A stretch of 64,000 nucleotides of DNA from Brachypterus glaber (lineage: Eukaryota > Arthropoda > Insecta > Coleoptera > Kateretidae). Under the pieces are notes generated by a model. That model saw only the letters and a list, made by a program, of their open reading frames with translations, searched no databases and was not told where the DNA came from. Positions within the stretch are counted from its first letter, which is position 1. Each line of letters opens with the position of its first letter. A program made the translations under genes and the position numbers. The stretch spans positions 6,487,340 to 6,551,339 of the forward strand of contig OY294050.1 of the NCBI GenBank assembly GCA_958510825.1. The letters run 5' to 3'. Below, in pieces: positions 1 through 10,290 of this stretch.

Positions 1-374
1 AATTTTGTTAAAAGGAGATTGTTTTAAAACATACCACTCAAAAATACTAACTTGCCTAAATAATAAACGCAAATTTATAAGGAAATGTGTATTTTTTACT
101 TTTGACAGCATTTTTAAAAGCATTCAAATTTTTAAATAAAAAAATAATAAAAATCCAGTTATATACATTTTTATAAAATAAACTAAATAATTTAATGCTT
201 TTTTATTAATAAAATTTATACATTTCTTTGTGAATTTTGTTGTTTGTTTAAAAGTGTCTGTGATCCAAAAAAAAAAATAAACTCGTGGTTTAAAAACCCC
301 AGTGAATAATTTAAACTTTTATTTCTCTATTGTTTTATCTGTGATTTTGTATAGTTAATGTTTTTTTATATATC
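1..374. other. AT-rich intergenic, nothing recognised
   Basis: Low-complexity A/T-rich sequence with no coding-like frame and no repeat that recurs elsewhere in the window. Confidence 0.5.
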
Positions 375-380
375 ATTAAA

Positions 381-828
381 GTCAGGTTCGGTTTGGCTAT
401 GCGTTTTACCCGGAAAATGCCCATAACTTGAAAAATACGCATTTTTGGACAAATATTTATACAGGGTGTTCCTGCATATCATGTCACTGTTGAAAGAGGT
501 AATTCCTTGGCTTATTCTATGACTAAAAGTTCATAAATATGTGTTCTAAGCAATTTAGGATACATATTTATATGCACTTTTAGTCATACAATAAGCCAAG
601 AAATTACCTGATATTTAGGAACACCCTGTATAAACAAAATAATCCATTATATATTTTAAATTGTTTAAATTTTGACTGTTGCATAAAACTTATTAGTGTA
701 TTTTTTAATAGTTACTTATAGAACAATCTATTCTAAGAAAAAAGGTTCATATAAACATGTATCTAAAAATACTTAGTTTGGAGGTATGGGCATTTTCCCG
801 GTTAAATTAAATAGCCAGTCCGACTCTG
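381..828. mobile_element. TIR DNA element with 6-bp flanking repeat
   Basis: Imperfect inverted ends of about 45 bp: the left end has GTCAGGTTCGG and GGAAAATGCCCATA, and the right end, read in reverse, has the matching GGGAAAATGCCCATA and GGCTAT. Both ends abut ATTAAA (375-380 and 829-834), a likely target duplication. No transposase frame is present, so it is non-autonomous. A second foldback element sits inside it. Confidence 0.6.
460..630. mobile_element. Foldback MITE, Tc1/mariner-like
   Basis: Starts TACAGGGTGTTCC and ends with its reverse complement, with TA on both sides (458-459, 631-632). The arms pair over about 65 bp (GGTAATT...GGCTTATT and partners). It is nested inside the 381-828 element, so it is the younger insertion. 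Confidence 0.75.
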
Positions 829-975
829 ATTAAAGTGGTTCTGTTGTAAATATTAATTATTAATATATACTGTTTCATAGGGTGATAATTAAAAAATTGT
901 TTTTCAGGGACGTCTCCTTTCCAAATTACCTAATAATGTCTGTACCAAATTTCAGGTCGATAGTACATCGAGTCA

Positions 976-1180
976 AAAAAAGGGGGCACCAAATATATTT
1001 TTATGGCTTTAAAACCAAACGAACATACGTCCTATCGAAAAAAAGAACAAAAAATAAATTTGTTGAAAAAAAACTCTTTTTGCTCCTTCCATTTTTTCGA
1101 TGGTACGTATCGTTTGGTTTTATATCCTTAAAATATAAGCATACATATATATGTATATGCTTTGTGCCACCCTTTTTCAG
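976..1180. mobile_element. Imperfect foldback element
   Basis: Arms beginning AAAAAGGGGGCACC and ending GTGCCACCCTTTTT pair through CCAAACGAACATACG and CGTATCGTTTGG around an A/T-rich loop. Small frames on both strands here are by-products of the symmetry. Confidence 0.55.
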
Positions 1181-2336
1181 ATTCAATGCGCCACCTGTTA
1201 ACAATGAGCTATCCTTGTAAAAGTTGGTACATTATTACTAGAAAATTTAAAACAAATTTCTCTAAAAATCAAATTTTTAAGGATCGCCCTACTGTTTAAA
1301 CATGTTTAAACGTGTTTTTTTTTAATGGAGTCATACAATATTTTTTTTTTAATTTAGAGAAATATCTAGCAAATATTTTTGAAACAAGTAAATATGTACT
1401 AATATAAGTTGTTATAGTAAAATTAAAATAATTTGTTTCAAAAATACATAGTTTTGCAGCAAACAAACTTTTTTCTGTGTAGCTTATATTATTATTTTGA
1501 AAATCAGGTTGGTCAAACCAAGACAAAGTTATAAAAAAAAAGTGTAAAAAAATAAGTGACTTTTTACATAGATTAAGAAACAATTAAACTACACAGAAAA
1601 AAGTTATATATTTTAATCAAACATTGTAAAACTCCATTACTATAAGCGTCATTTTCTCACAAAAAAGTAATTAGTAGATTTTTGCTTGGGATAGGACGAT
1701 TTAAACTTTTTGTAAATGCCTTGGTTAATGGATTCAGTTCACGGATGTCTTAATCAACCTAGATTAAATAATATGATTTTTTCATCTACACACTGAGAAC
1801 ATTAAACCGACGCTTATTTATACAGTTTTTTGTTGAGTGTATATTTTTTATATATTTATCTTAAAACTGTAGATTATGATTTGCTCAAATTGTCTAAATT
1901 CAATATTTACAAAAAAACTATTCGAATATTGAATTTTACGACATTTAGCTAAAATCGTAGATGTAAATTAGGCAACATGCCTAAAATTAGGCAACCTTGC
2001 CTACTGAGTCAGTTTGTGTAAAATATTAATTTTTAAGTATGTACCTGGAACAAGGAAGAAAATATTTATTGACTATGTATTTTAAAGTTGTAAAAATCAG
2101 TGTACAGTATTTTTATCAGTGTATAAATTTTAAATAATAACTTCTTAAATAATTATTTGTATGTATTTTAAAAATAAGCTGCTTTTTTGTACAAAATGTA
2201 AATATTAAAATATTTTATTCCTAAAATTGCTAGTTTTTTATTTATTTTTTTACTCAATTTCAGGTAAATTTTTTCTCGGTGTAAATTAAAATATATATCG
2301 AAAAATATAAAAAAACTATTACATTTTTACTTTTAA
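1181..2336. other. AT-rich intergenic with outward TIR-like ends
   Basis: No coding-like frame. Two inverted copies of ACACAGAAAAAAGTT (about 1468-1482 reversed, 1588-1602 forward) look like ends of separate elements whose other ends I could not place. The rest is featureless. Confidence 0.4.
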
Positions 2337-2344
2337 GTTAAGGC

Positions 2345-2598
2345 CAACGAACCAATAACTCTTCTCTCTAGAATTCGCATACCGTTAATATAAAGTATCG
2401 CCAACATCTCGGTTTGTTTGTAAACAAATAGTAGGTATATTCAATCCTGAACAATAACAGTTACCAGTAACTGTTATTGTTGTCTCTGTTAGAACAAAGC
2501 TGTGCGAGTAAGACAGACAAATGTATATGTTGGCTACGTTTTTGTCAGTTTTTACAAATGAAATGCCTATTCTAGAGAGAAGAGTTATTAATTCGTTG
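2345..2598. mobile_element. hAT-like MITE, copy 1
   Basis: About 35-bp TIRs starting CAACGAAC(C/T)AATAACTC and containing TCTCTCTAGAAT. Flanks are GTTAAGGC (2337-2344) and ATTAAGGC (2599-2606), an 8-bp target duplication with one mismatch, the size typical of hAT. An internal palindrome reads CAGTTACCAGTAACTG. The open frame across it recurs in other copies and is repeat homology, not a gene. Confidence 0.8.
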
Positions 2599-2603
2599 AT
2601 TAA

Positions 2604-2740
2604 GGCCTGTCCAGAAGCTTGCATAAGAACATAAAACATAAGAATGTGATGCCGTGATTGGCTAACAAGATACACATCAAGCCAATCACGGCATCGCATT
2701 GTTTTGTATTATGTTCTTATGCGAGCCTGTAAATAGGCAC
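2604..2740. mobile_element. Palindromic GATGCCGTGATTGGC element, copy 1
   Basis: Near-perfect hairpin whose arms contain GATGCCGTGATTGGCT and its reverse complement, bounded by CTTGCATAAGAAC and GTTCTTATGCGAGCCTG. The loop is shorter than in the other copies (internal deletion). Confidence 0.75.
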
Positions 2741-3227
2741 TTAAATATATACCTATGTCAGGTATACAGGGTGACTAGAAATAGGCTACTAAATTTTATG
2801 TGTCGATTTAACATGAAAAAATATGAAAAAATCCGAAAAAACTAGGCTCGAAAATTTTAAAATAAAGAAAAATATAATTTCACTTTAAAAAATCTTAAAA
2901 CAAGAATCTACCTAATAAAGGAATCTTAAAATATGCTTTTAAGGTATATTTATTGGCAGGTAGATTTTGCATCAGATAAAGGGGCAAAAACGGTCAGTAT
3001 CAGCCAGGTGTAAAAATATTCGTTTTTGTTTTAAAATAAAAACTGTACAAACATTGTAAAGATTAAGCAAATTTTGCTTGGTCCAATATTGGACAATTAA
3101 TTTAGCGAAAATAGGTTAAATCAAATGGCCAGATAGAGTTACAAGGAAAGTTCACAAAATTGTTCCGAGATAACACTACAGGTAGGGTGGAATGGAGAGC
3201 TGCTCCAAATATTTCTAATAATCAGAA

Positions 3228-3285
3228 AGCTGGTGACCGTTTTTATTTCATTATATTTTCCCGGCTGTATTTTATATTTGCTAAT
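3228..3285 (+). repeat. Short dispersed repeat, copy 1
   Basis: Contains AGCTGGTGACCGTTTT, then TTTTCCCGGCTGTATTTT. The same block recurs at about 25368 and 39535. It is too short to classify. The surrounding 2741-3385 holds nothing else recognisable. Confidence 0.5.
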
Positions 3286-3386
3286 TTGAATGTACTTTAA
3301 AACATATACAGTGTGTCTACGTAAGTTGGTGGCATATGTAAGACTATTTTATTATTCATTTTAGGAAAAAAAGTAATTCTTCATAA

Positions 3387-3930
3387 AAAGCTGTGCATGG
3401 TTCAGAACCTAAAATGCAACCATCAAGATTTCGTTCGTATACGAAGTATGATTTTTGCTCAAGAGTAAAGTACCTTTAGTTTTGACAATATTGAAAGTTA
3501 TTATAAAGAAAGGATGTTTAGAATTTAAAATAACTTTCAAATATTCAACATTGTTTATTTACATTATAAAACTTTTTTTTTTGCATATCATTTTAATTTT
3601 ATCAAATTTATAATTATTTAATTATATGCAAAAAAGAACGTTTTTTAATGTAAATAACCCATGTTGAATATTTGAAAGTTATTTTTAATTCTAAACATCT
3701 TTTCATTATAATAACTTTCAATATTGTCAAAACTAAAGGTACTTTACTCTTGAGCAAAAATCATACTTTTTGACAAACTTCGTATACGAACGAAATCTTG
3801 ATGGTTGCATTTTAGGTTCTGGACCATGCACAGCTTGAGAAAAAATCATATTTTTTAACAAACCTCGTATACGACTCATAAAATTTGATATCTGATGGTT
3901 GCATTTTAGGTTCTAGACTATGCGCAACTT
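3387..3930. mobile_element. Long foldback element with about 190-bp arms
   Basis: Left arm (about 3387-3575) and right arm (about 3640-3835) are near-perfect reverse complements, sharing CAACCATCAAGATTTCG, CGTATACGAA, AGTAAAGTACCTTTAG and GAAAGTTATT, around a 65-bp A/T loop. A further diverged partial right-arm unit follows (3836-3930, with CTCGTATACGA and GATGGTTGCATTTTAGG). No coding frame. Confidence 0.75.
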
Positions 3931-4081
3931 TTTAAAATTTGCAACGAATCCGTATGTTAGCCTATTGTTAAAAACGTGATCCAATAAACATTTTATAAGT
4001 TTATATTTTTTTAAGTGTTACGTAACATTTTTACTGAAGTAAAAAAAATTAGGTTTCAAGCCCTTTAAATTTTTCACATTA

Positions 4082-4199
4082 GGGAACGTTCAAGTATTAC
4101 GTAACGCAAATTTTGATCATTTTGGATCCCCCCTGTAACGATATTTTCCCATACTTCTAACATGGGCCTAGGAGCGTTACGCAGTACTTGAACGTTCCC
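4082..4199. mobile_element. PIF/Harbinger-like MITE, complete
   Basis: 118-bp element from GGGAACGTTCAAGTATTACG to its reverse complement, flanked by TTA on each side (4079-4081, 4200-4202). TTA duplications and GGG-starting TIRs fit PIF/Harbinger. Ends of the same family occur near 16140, 23695, 26031 and 51480. Confidence 0.8.
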
Positions 4200-4202
4200 T
4201 TA

Positions 4203-4990
4203 CAGATAATTTTCAAAGATTTTTTACGATTTATGGATAATTTCACAAAATTTTAGGGGCCCACTTAGGACCCTAAGGGAAAGTTGATCACTCTCATATT
4301 TTCAGAACATTCTAGTTACACCTAAATGAAAATTTTAAGATAATAAAAAAATATAAGGTCCACCCTAATGAGCCATATACAGATGATGCATCCGTTTTGT
4401 ATACACTACAAAGAAAAATTTTTATTCTGTTTTGGCCATGCTGGCCTACTCTCGGTTGAAGTCATGGATTACCTGTATCATATGGCTATCATGGCTATGG
4501 GATATATTCTCGCTTCTGGAGTTTAAAAATTTATAAATTATTTAATGTTATAGGTAAATTTAGATACAAATTTAAAAGTATAAATAAATAAATTCTTTAT
4601 TCACATTGAATTCATTTGCATGAATATTTAAGATAGTTAAACCGACTAAAACTAGTTGTCTGTAAATATTTTCGTTTTTACTATTTAATTAAAATCTTCA
4701 CAGCTCTCGAGCTGAAAAGTATTAAACGATGATTTATCTATTTGCGTTTTATAATTACGTTTTTGTAGTTTTGGTTTGCGTGTTACAACAAGCTTAATTG
4801 TAAAACAGTTTTAGTAATTTTTTTATTAATTGTTTAACAGTGTTGGGGATTTTTTTGTTAATAAGTTGGCAGCAAAAACAAATTAAAATTATTAGAAGTT
4901 TCTATACATACTGGTTTCTGTATTCAACAGTATTTAATGATCTAAAAAACAGCTAAACTTCTCATAATATATTAACAAAAAAAAAAACGT
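4203..4990. other. AT-rich intergenic, nothing recognised
   Basis: No open frame of note and no repeat shared with the rest of the window. Confidence 0.4.
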
Positions 4991-4993
4991 TTT

Positions 4994-5178
4994 TAGACTT
5001 TATTCGCAAAAGGAATATAGTCATTAGATTGATAGAGACTTGTGCGCCATCTATTGCTAGATGTAGACAACTACTCATACCTCTCCTAGTCTGGAGACTT
5101 TGAATGGTAGCAAATTGAAGACTTGTGTGTCTCAAGCACATAGTACCATTAATGTGTGGTTAGACGTAGAATTATTAG
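4994..5178 (+). repeat. Dispersed 185-bp repeat, copy 1
   Basis: Runs from TTTAGACTTTATTCGC through CGCCATCTATTGCTAGATG to GTGTGGTTAGAC. A copy with the same boundaries lies in intron 3 of the first odorant receptor (about 59431-59620). I see no TIR and no pol III boxes, so the class is unknown. Confidence 0.65.
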
Positions 5179-5262
5179 GAACAGAAATTTTTAATTTTAA
5201 ACAAAATTATAAAAATAATACAAAATAATACATATTATGTATGTTTTGTGTTGTTTTGTGTG

Positions 5263-5509
5263 CAACGAACTAATAACTCTAGAATAGGCATTTCATTTGT
5301 AAAAACTGACAAAAACGTAGCCAACATATTCATTTGTCTGTCTTACTCGCACAGCTTTGTTCTAACAGAGACAACACTAACAGTTACTGGTAATTGTTAT
5401 TGTTCAGGTCTGAATATACCTACTATTTGTTTACAAACAAACCGAGATGTTGGCGATACTTTATATTAACGGTATGCGTATTCTAGAGAGAAGAGTTGTT
5501 AGTTCGTTG
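5263..5509. mobile_element. hAT-like MITE, copy 2
   Basis: Inverted relative to copy 1. Its ends are CAACGAACTAATAACTC and GAGTTGTTAGTTCGTTG-like, with a perfect 8-bp target duplication TTTGTGTG (5255-5262 and 5510-5517). This duplication sets the family boundaries. Confidence 0.85.
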
Positions 5510-5659
5510 TTTGTGTGTGGTTTTGGGCTGTGTTTGATTTTGTATCAGTTAGTTAACTTAATTAACTTAAGTTACTCAGAGGTAAGTCCCAAACGCTAGA
5601 ATTGGAGGTGCTTGGCTGGCAGGATGAAAGCATTTGAGACACCTTTATACACTGGAAAC

Positions 5660-5861
5660 GTATACTGTGGAATGCGAAGCATTAAAAATCTTCACGGCTT
5701 GTTTTATTTATCAGATTTGTATAATGCAAATTGAATTCCAATACAATATAATTATTTATGTATATATTATGGCCAATATCAGAATTATTTGATAAACAAA
5801 TATTGGCAGAATATATAAACAAGCCGTGAAGATATGTAATGTTACTCGTTCCATAGTATAC
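5660..5861. mobile_element. Foldback element with 45-bp TIRs
   Basis: Ends GTATACTGTGGAATGCGAAG and, reversed, GTATACTATGGAACGAGTAA. The arms also share CTTCACGGCTTG. Half-copies with TCTTCACGGCTTG or ATGCTTCGCATTCT occur near 54570, 39073 and 45893. Confidence 0.65.
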
Positions 5862-6048
5862 TATTCACTTCACTCTACGCATTTTTCTGTTTTCGCAAAA
5901 CGAAAAATTAATAAAAAAATATTTTTTTTAACGAATCTAAAAAAAAACTGAAAAATATAATTTTTTATATAACAAATTTTAGGACATTCTTCAGGACTCT
6001 TGGATCTCTATCACAGGTGTAGGAAAATAGTTATTTGCGCTTCTAATA

Positions 6049-6786
6049 GAGGTAAGTGAATTATTCTGTGTGAGGTCCTATTTTGTGGCCCGAAGCGGAG
6101 CTGAGGTCCATAAACACGACCGAAATCTATCACTAAGTGTGCTGGATATAGTACTTTCCATTACTTACACTAGTTGGTAGTGCGAAAAATATTTTTTTCT
6201 CACTACCAACTATACTGGAAATTCAATAAAACCTGCAGTGACTCAGTTGCGAATGTGTGGTAAAAGGCGAAGATTCTAACAGTTCGGGTGTGACTCGCGT
6301 AATTTCGTCGAAGCTTCGCAAAGGCGGACCCCTTATACGAAAGCAGCAGAGGTATGAGTCACTGCGGGTTTTATTGAATTTCCAGTATAGGTAAGTTGAC
6401 ATTACTTAATCAAAAAGTCGACAGTAATGGAAAGTACTATATCGAGCACACTTAGCGATAGATAAAATCAATACAAACAAAACCATAACTAAAGACAGAA
6501 AAAACGATTTACCGCAGAAGGACACTAAGTGTGCTTTCATTTACCGCAAAGGGACGTCTGGACACAATACTACTATTTCTAATTTTATATATTTTATTTT
6601 ATTCCATGGAAAAATGATTTCTTGAATTATCACACATATAAATGTCAAAAATATTATTAATAAAATAATATTTTAACTCCTTGGTAGTAAGAAAAACATA
6701 ATGCGCTACTCGTAGTGTTTTTCTGTCTTCGGTCGTGTTTATGGACCTCAGCTCCGCTTCGGTCCACAGAAAAACTCACTTACCTC
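6049..6786. mobile_element. Three-level nested foldback element
   Basis: Outer arms: GAGGTAAGTGA with GGAGCTGAGGTCCATAAACA (left) and their reverse complements (6725-6786). Middle arms: ATCTATCACTAAGTGTGCT with AGTACTTTCCATTAC (6126-6168) against 6424-6464. Inner arms: CTATACTGGAAATTCAATAA to TGACTCA (6210-6244) against 6355-6391. The core (6245-6354) is less A/T-rich and has no long frame. Confidence 0.7.
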
Positions 6787-6829
6787 TACTCTGCCGTGCT
6801 AAGATGAAAGGTCCTATCTACAAAAAGTC

Positions 6830-7081
6830 CAAACGAACTAACAACTCTTCTCTCTAGAATACGCATAACGTTAATATAAAGTATCGCCAACATCTCGGTT
6901 TTTTTGTAAACAAATAGTAGGTATATTCAGGCCTGAACAATAACAATTACCAGTAACTGTTATTGTTGTCTTTGTTAGAACAAAGCTGTGCGAGTAAGAC
7001 AGACAAATGTATATGTTGGCTACGTTTTTTTCAGTTTTTACAAATGAAATGCCTATTCTAGAGAGAAGAGTTGGTTCGTTG
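6830..7081. mobile_element. hAT-like MITE, copy 3
   Basis: Same TIRs (AACGAACTAACAACTCTTC and CTAGAGAGAAGAGTTGG) and interior as copies 1 and 2. No clean 8-bp duplication is visible, so one end may have been altered after insertion. Confidence 0.75.
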
Positions 7082-7916
7082 ATTTTTACCAAGTAAAATA
7101 ATGATTTGTGTGTCAAATAAACACCAGTTACTTAGTGTAATAAAAAAATTAAAAGATATTGTTTCAAATTTAAAGTTTAATTTCTATCATTACAAATAAT
7201 AATACCTTGTATTACCTACTTTTGTTCAACAGTTCTCAAAGAAAAATTGATTATATATAATCACCCAATTCTCTAACTAAAATATTTTTTGAATGGGTTT
7301 TTGTGGTTTTGAAGGGCCAAGGGATAATTATATAATAAGGAACAAACTGAGAACTAATTATAGTCCTTTTCGTCAATAAAATGTCATAATTTTTGTTTTT
7401 TTTTTCTATTGATTTGTACATCTGCGTCCACCTATTGCGTACACGACAGAGACGGGCCTAAGGGGGACAAGGGGGTCAGCCTGCACCCTCAATACAAAAT
7501 ATCCAAGTTAGAAGAATTCCAAAAAAATAAATTTTCCCTCGAAATTGTTCAGTTGGCATTTGCAGTTGGCAAATTTAGCTCCACAGTTGCCAGAATTGTA
7601 GACGAGTTGGCAAGTTTTTAAGAGAAATAAGCTTTTTCTTTTTATTAGCCCTCAGTTTTATTGTACAAAGAAAAACTTTTGAAGCAGGTGGCAAATTTTA
7701 AAGAGTTAGCAAATTTTCAGGATTTATGATATTTTTTTAGTCATAAGTTTTAATACAGGGAGAAATTTTACGCCACTTGGAAAAATTGAATCGGTTATTG
7801 CTAAAACAGTTACTGAACACAAAACAAGTATTTACTCACATTCCTATTTTTTTTTTGCACTTAGCACATTATTAAATATCGGTTTTTGACAGGGTGTTTT
7901 AGGAATAACCGATTCA
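7082..7916. other. Intergenic with a weak inverted repeat
   Basis: Mostly unrecognised. ATTGAATCGGTTATTG (7785-7800) is inverted at about 7902-7917 (AATAACCGATTCAAT). The right copy directly abuts the next element. The 70-codon frame at 7409 has no supporting features. Confidence 0.35.
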
Positions 7917-8311
7917 ATGGAGCTCTCTACAACTAGAATTATGAAACAAAAGACGTCTACCCTATCTCTATCTCATTAGTGCTACACTTTCCAGCCAACT
8001 AAATAAATACTGTATTTGTTTTTCATACAACAAATACAGTATTTATTGTGTTGGCCGGAAAGTGTAGCGGTGAGCGAACATAGCTAATGTGAATCTGTAG
8101 AATAAGATAATTCTACTAAAATTTAGATGGCGCCAGTAATTTCTTTAATAAAAATAATACTCTTCGCCCGGCCAAGTAAATATTGTATTTGTTCAACAAA
8201 GAACAAATACAGAATTTGTTTGGTTGGGTGGAAGTGGGAGTGTATGTATGTCTTCTATCCTTTTTGGGTAGAACTTTTGTCCCTGTTTAATCTAACGGGA
8301 GAAATCTCCAT
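7917..8311 (+). mobile_element. Two-hairpin element, copy 1
   Basis: Begins ATGGAGCTCTCTACAACTAG and ends CGGGAGAAATCTCCAT, a short imperfect inverted end. Inside are two strong hairpins: CTACACTTTCCAGCCAAC with AATACTGTATTTGTT arms, and CGCCCGGCCAAGTAAATA with AACAAATACA arms. A near-identical copy lies at 19553-19964. Confidence 0.7.
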
Positions 8312-9240
8312 TGTACCCTCAAACCTTTTCCGCTTAGCCCGACCCTGGTATACGGAGATTTTTTTCTTATTAATAATAACTATTGAATTCCAGTGAACGT
8401 GAGTAATAATGACAAATGATTTTTTAATGTTTTCCTTTACTTTTTCCGTTAAAAATATTTATAGGGCTAATATAAGTAATAAAAAGTATTTATGCGGTAG
8501 TGCCTAAAAAAGCCGTTGTTTCAAATTTGAAACAATTAAGTTACCTAGTTGAGAAGCCATTTTATTCTAGTAAACAAACAAAAAAATATTGATATATTCC
8601 GAATGGGCTTTGCGTTTTAAGTCTTGGACCACCCAGAGGTACCATAAAAATTCTTCAGTGTTTTAAAGTCGTATAGGCCCATTCTAAGCAATTTTTAATG
8701 ATATTTAATATTAATTATTAATGCACATCGTAAAAATATAGACATGTAGGTACCATTATTGAATATTAAATTAATGTGGTACCAGGAGATGTACCATGGT
8801 ACCATCACATTAATTTATTACGTGGTGACTAAATTCAGAATATTACGTTTTTTTTTTGAGTATAATTACAAAAAATACCAAAAAAAAAAAGAAAACTGTC
8901 ACTAGCAGAGCCCGGTGAGTTGGAAGCCACCTTTTGTCATCTTTTTCAACTTTTATCACAGATACACTGGCGTTGCGATGTTGTAGAGTGGGGACAGTAG
9001 TCTTGCGTACGCTTCTAATCAGTACTAAATTTATGCTAAGTTTACGAACGAAAGAACAGCTACCTTATCTCCGAGGTATGGTCATTTGTGACATGGGGGG
9101 AGGGGGGGCTTGGTCGAGTGTGACATCACACCTCCTCAAAATTACTTTTTTACATCTGATAAGCAGAATTTTTTAGAATAGTTCATATTTTGGCGGATGG
9201 AATTGCTTCGTGGTTTTACCATAAGATGGCAGCACTGACA
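8312..9240. other. Intergenic with TE end fragments
   Basis: An inverted repeat TTAATGTGGTACC / GGTACCATCACATTAA lies at about 8772-8816. At 9083-9140, GTGACATGGGGGG and GTGTGACATCACAC resemble the G-rich end of the 62338-63132 element, so this is probably a fragment of that family. The 80-codon frame at 8934 is unsupported. Confidence 0.4.
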
Positions 9241-9261
9241 AAATATGAATTCGCAGTTTTT

Positions 9262-9393
9262 GATGACGTCAAGATTTGACCAAAAACTGACGTCTTGTCG
9301 ACGTCTGATATGCGTCGTACGTATGACGTCACAAATATCACCTAAAACTGACGTAGATATTACGTCGGGGACGTCATCTGGTTTCCTGGGAAT
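9262..9393. repeat. ACGTC-rich repeat carrying CRE palindromes, copy 1
   Basis: A run of ACGTC motifs including two full TGACGTCA palindromes (9264-9271, 9324-9331), ending GGGGACGTCATCTGG. The block from GTCTTGTCGACGTCTGATAT onward recurs at 48944-49040. Confidence 0.6.
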
Positions 9394-9403
9394 TAGGGCA
9401 TAT

Positions 9404-9533
9404 ACACAGGCTCGCATAACAAGCATAGTACATAAGAATCCGATGCCATGATTTGCTTGATGTGCCGTCATGTATCTTGTAAGCCAATCACGGTATCGAA
9501 TTCTTATGTACTATGCTTGTTATGCAAGCCTGT
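9404..9533. mobile_element. Palindromic GATGCCGTGATTGGC element, copy 2
   Basis: Arms CTCGCATAACAAGCATAGTA and its reverse complement TACTATGCTTGTTATGC pair across the element. The about 26-bp loop (TTGATGTGCCGTCATG...) sets the orientation. Confidence 0.75.
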
Positions 9534-9539
9534 GGAAAT

Positions 9540-9790
9540 GCCTTTAATGAGGCTCGAAGTCGTGCCATTGAAATTGAGTTATTGCGTCTGTAATTTTCTT
9601 TCAAGTGCTATCTTCTTCACGCGGGTGGTACCCTATAAAAATCAGCGGCTAATTTTTCGGCATTTTTTTGATTTGCGGTGCGGGTGGCTGTTTCCAAAGC
9701 CCACTTGGGCGGCTCAAATTGCATCCGGAGTCGGCAAGGGCCGTGTCATTAACGAGAGTGGGACTCTCGTTAAAAATTGACCACTCAGAT
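9540..9790. other. GC-richer island, unrecognised
   Basis: Contains GCGGTGCGGGTGGCTG and CATCCGGAGTCGGCAAGGG, then an inverted repeat AACGAGAGT / ACTCTCGTT. The composition is unlike its neighbours. I cannot assign it to a gene or element. Confidence 0.3.
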
Positions 9791-10164
9791 CTCTAATTGG
9801 TCCAGCAGCAGGATGACTGACAGTTTCATGGTATTTGGTGCGATTGTTTCGAGCCGCTATCTCTTCTGTTGATGTACCTATGATGTGGCTAAATTTCCAG
9901 AGAAAATCAATTTATTTTTATTTACATTAACATTAATCAGCTCAAAAATGTAAAGAATTTGGTTTCCTCAAGTTTTTAGAACTGGTATCCTTTTTGAAAC
10001 TTTACAAGTTCTGAATTTTGAATATACATAATTTTAACGTCAATATGAAAAGATAAAGTATATAAATACGTTTATCCACGGCCGTGATTAATAGGCCTAT
10101 TAACCACGGGTCTGTAAAAATAAACCGTTTAAAATTTAAAACGACCGTGGATAAAGTATAGAAT
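9791..10164. other. Intergenic with diverged repeat and hairpin
   Basis: 9891-9975 (GAGAAAATCAATTTATTTTT, AATGTAAAGAATTTGG) has a diverged direct copy at about 10825-10905. A hairpin TTTATCCACGG / CCGTGGATAAA spans about 10070-10156. Confidence 0.4.
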
Positions 10165-10275
10165 TCTACTCGCGTATAATAGCTATTAATCATTCAAGTG
10201 ATTAGGTCACTCGCCTTTCGGCTCGTGTCCCAAAATTCACCCTCATTGATTAATAGCAATTATTATACTCTCGTT
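10165..10275. repeat. Hairpin with TCGCCTTTCGGCTCG centre
   Basis: Arms GTATAATAGCTATTAATCA and TGATTAATAGCAATTATTATAC flank the centre CACTCGCCTTTCGGCTCGTG. The same centre type recurs in hairpins at 26694, 46312 and 46966. Confidence 0.6.
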
Positions 10276-10290
10276 GAATAATATACAACA

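Noticed and set aside
2385..2699. Frames of 73-104 codons with shared text such as GISFVKTDKNVANI in several places
   Set aside because: They are read-throughs of the hAT-like MITE copies (2345, 5263, 6830, 18050). Homology follows the DNA repeat boundaries, not a gene.
2604..2740. Strong hairpin as a transcription terminator
   Set aside because: The same palindrome recurs at three other sites as a mobile element, and the host is eukaryotic.
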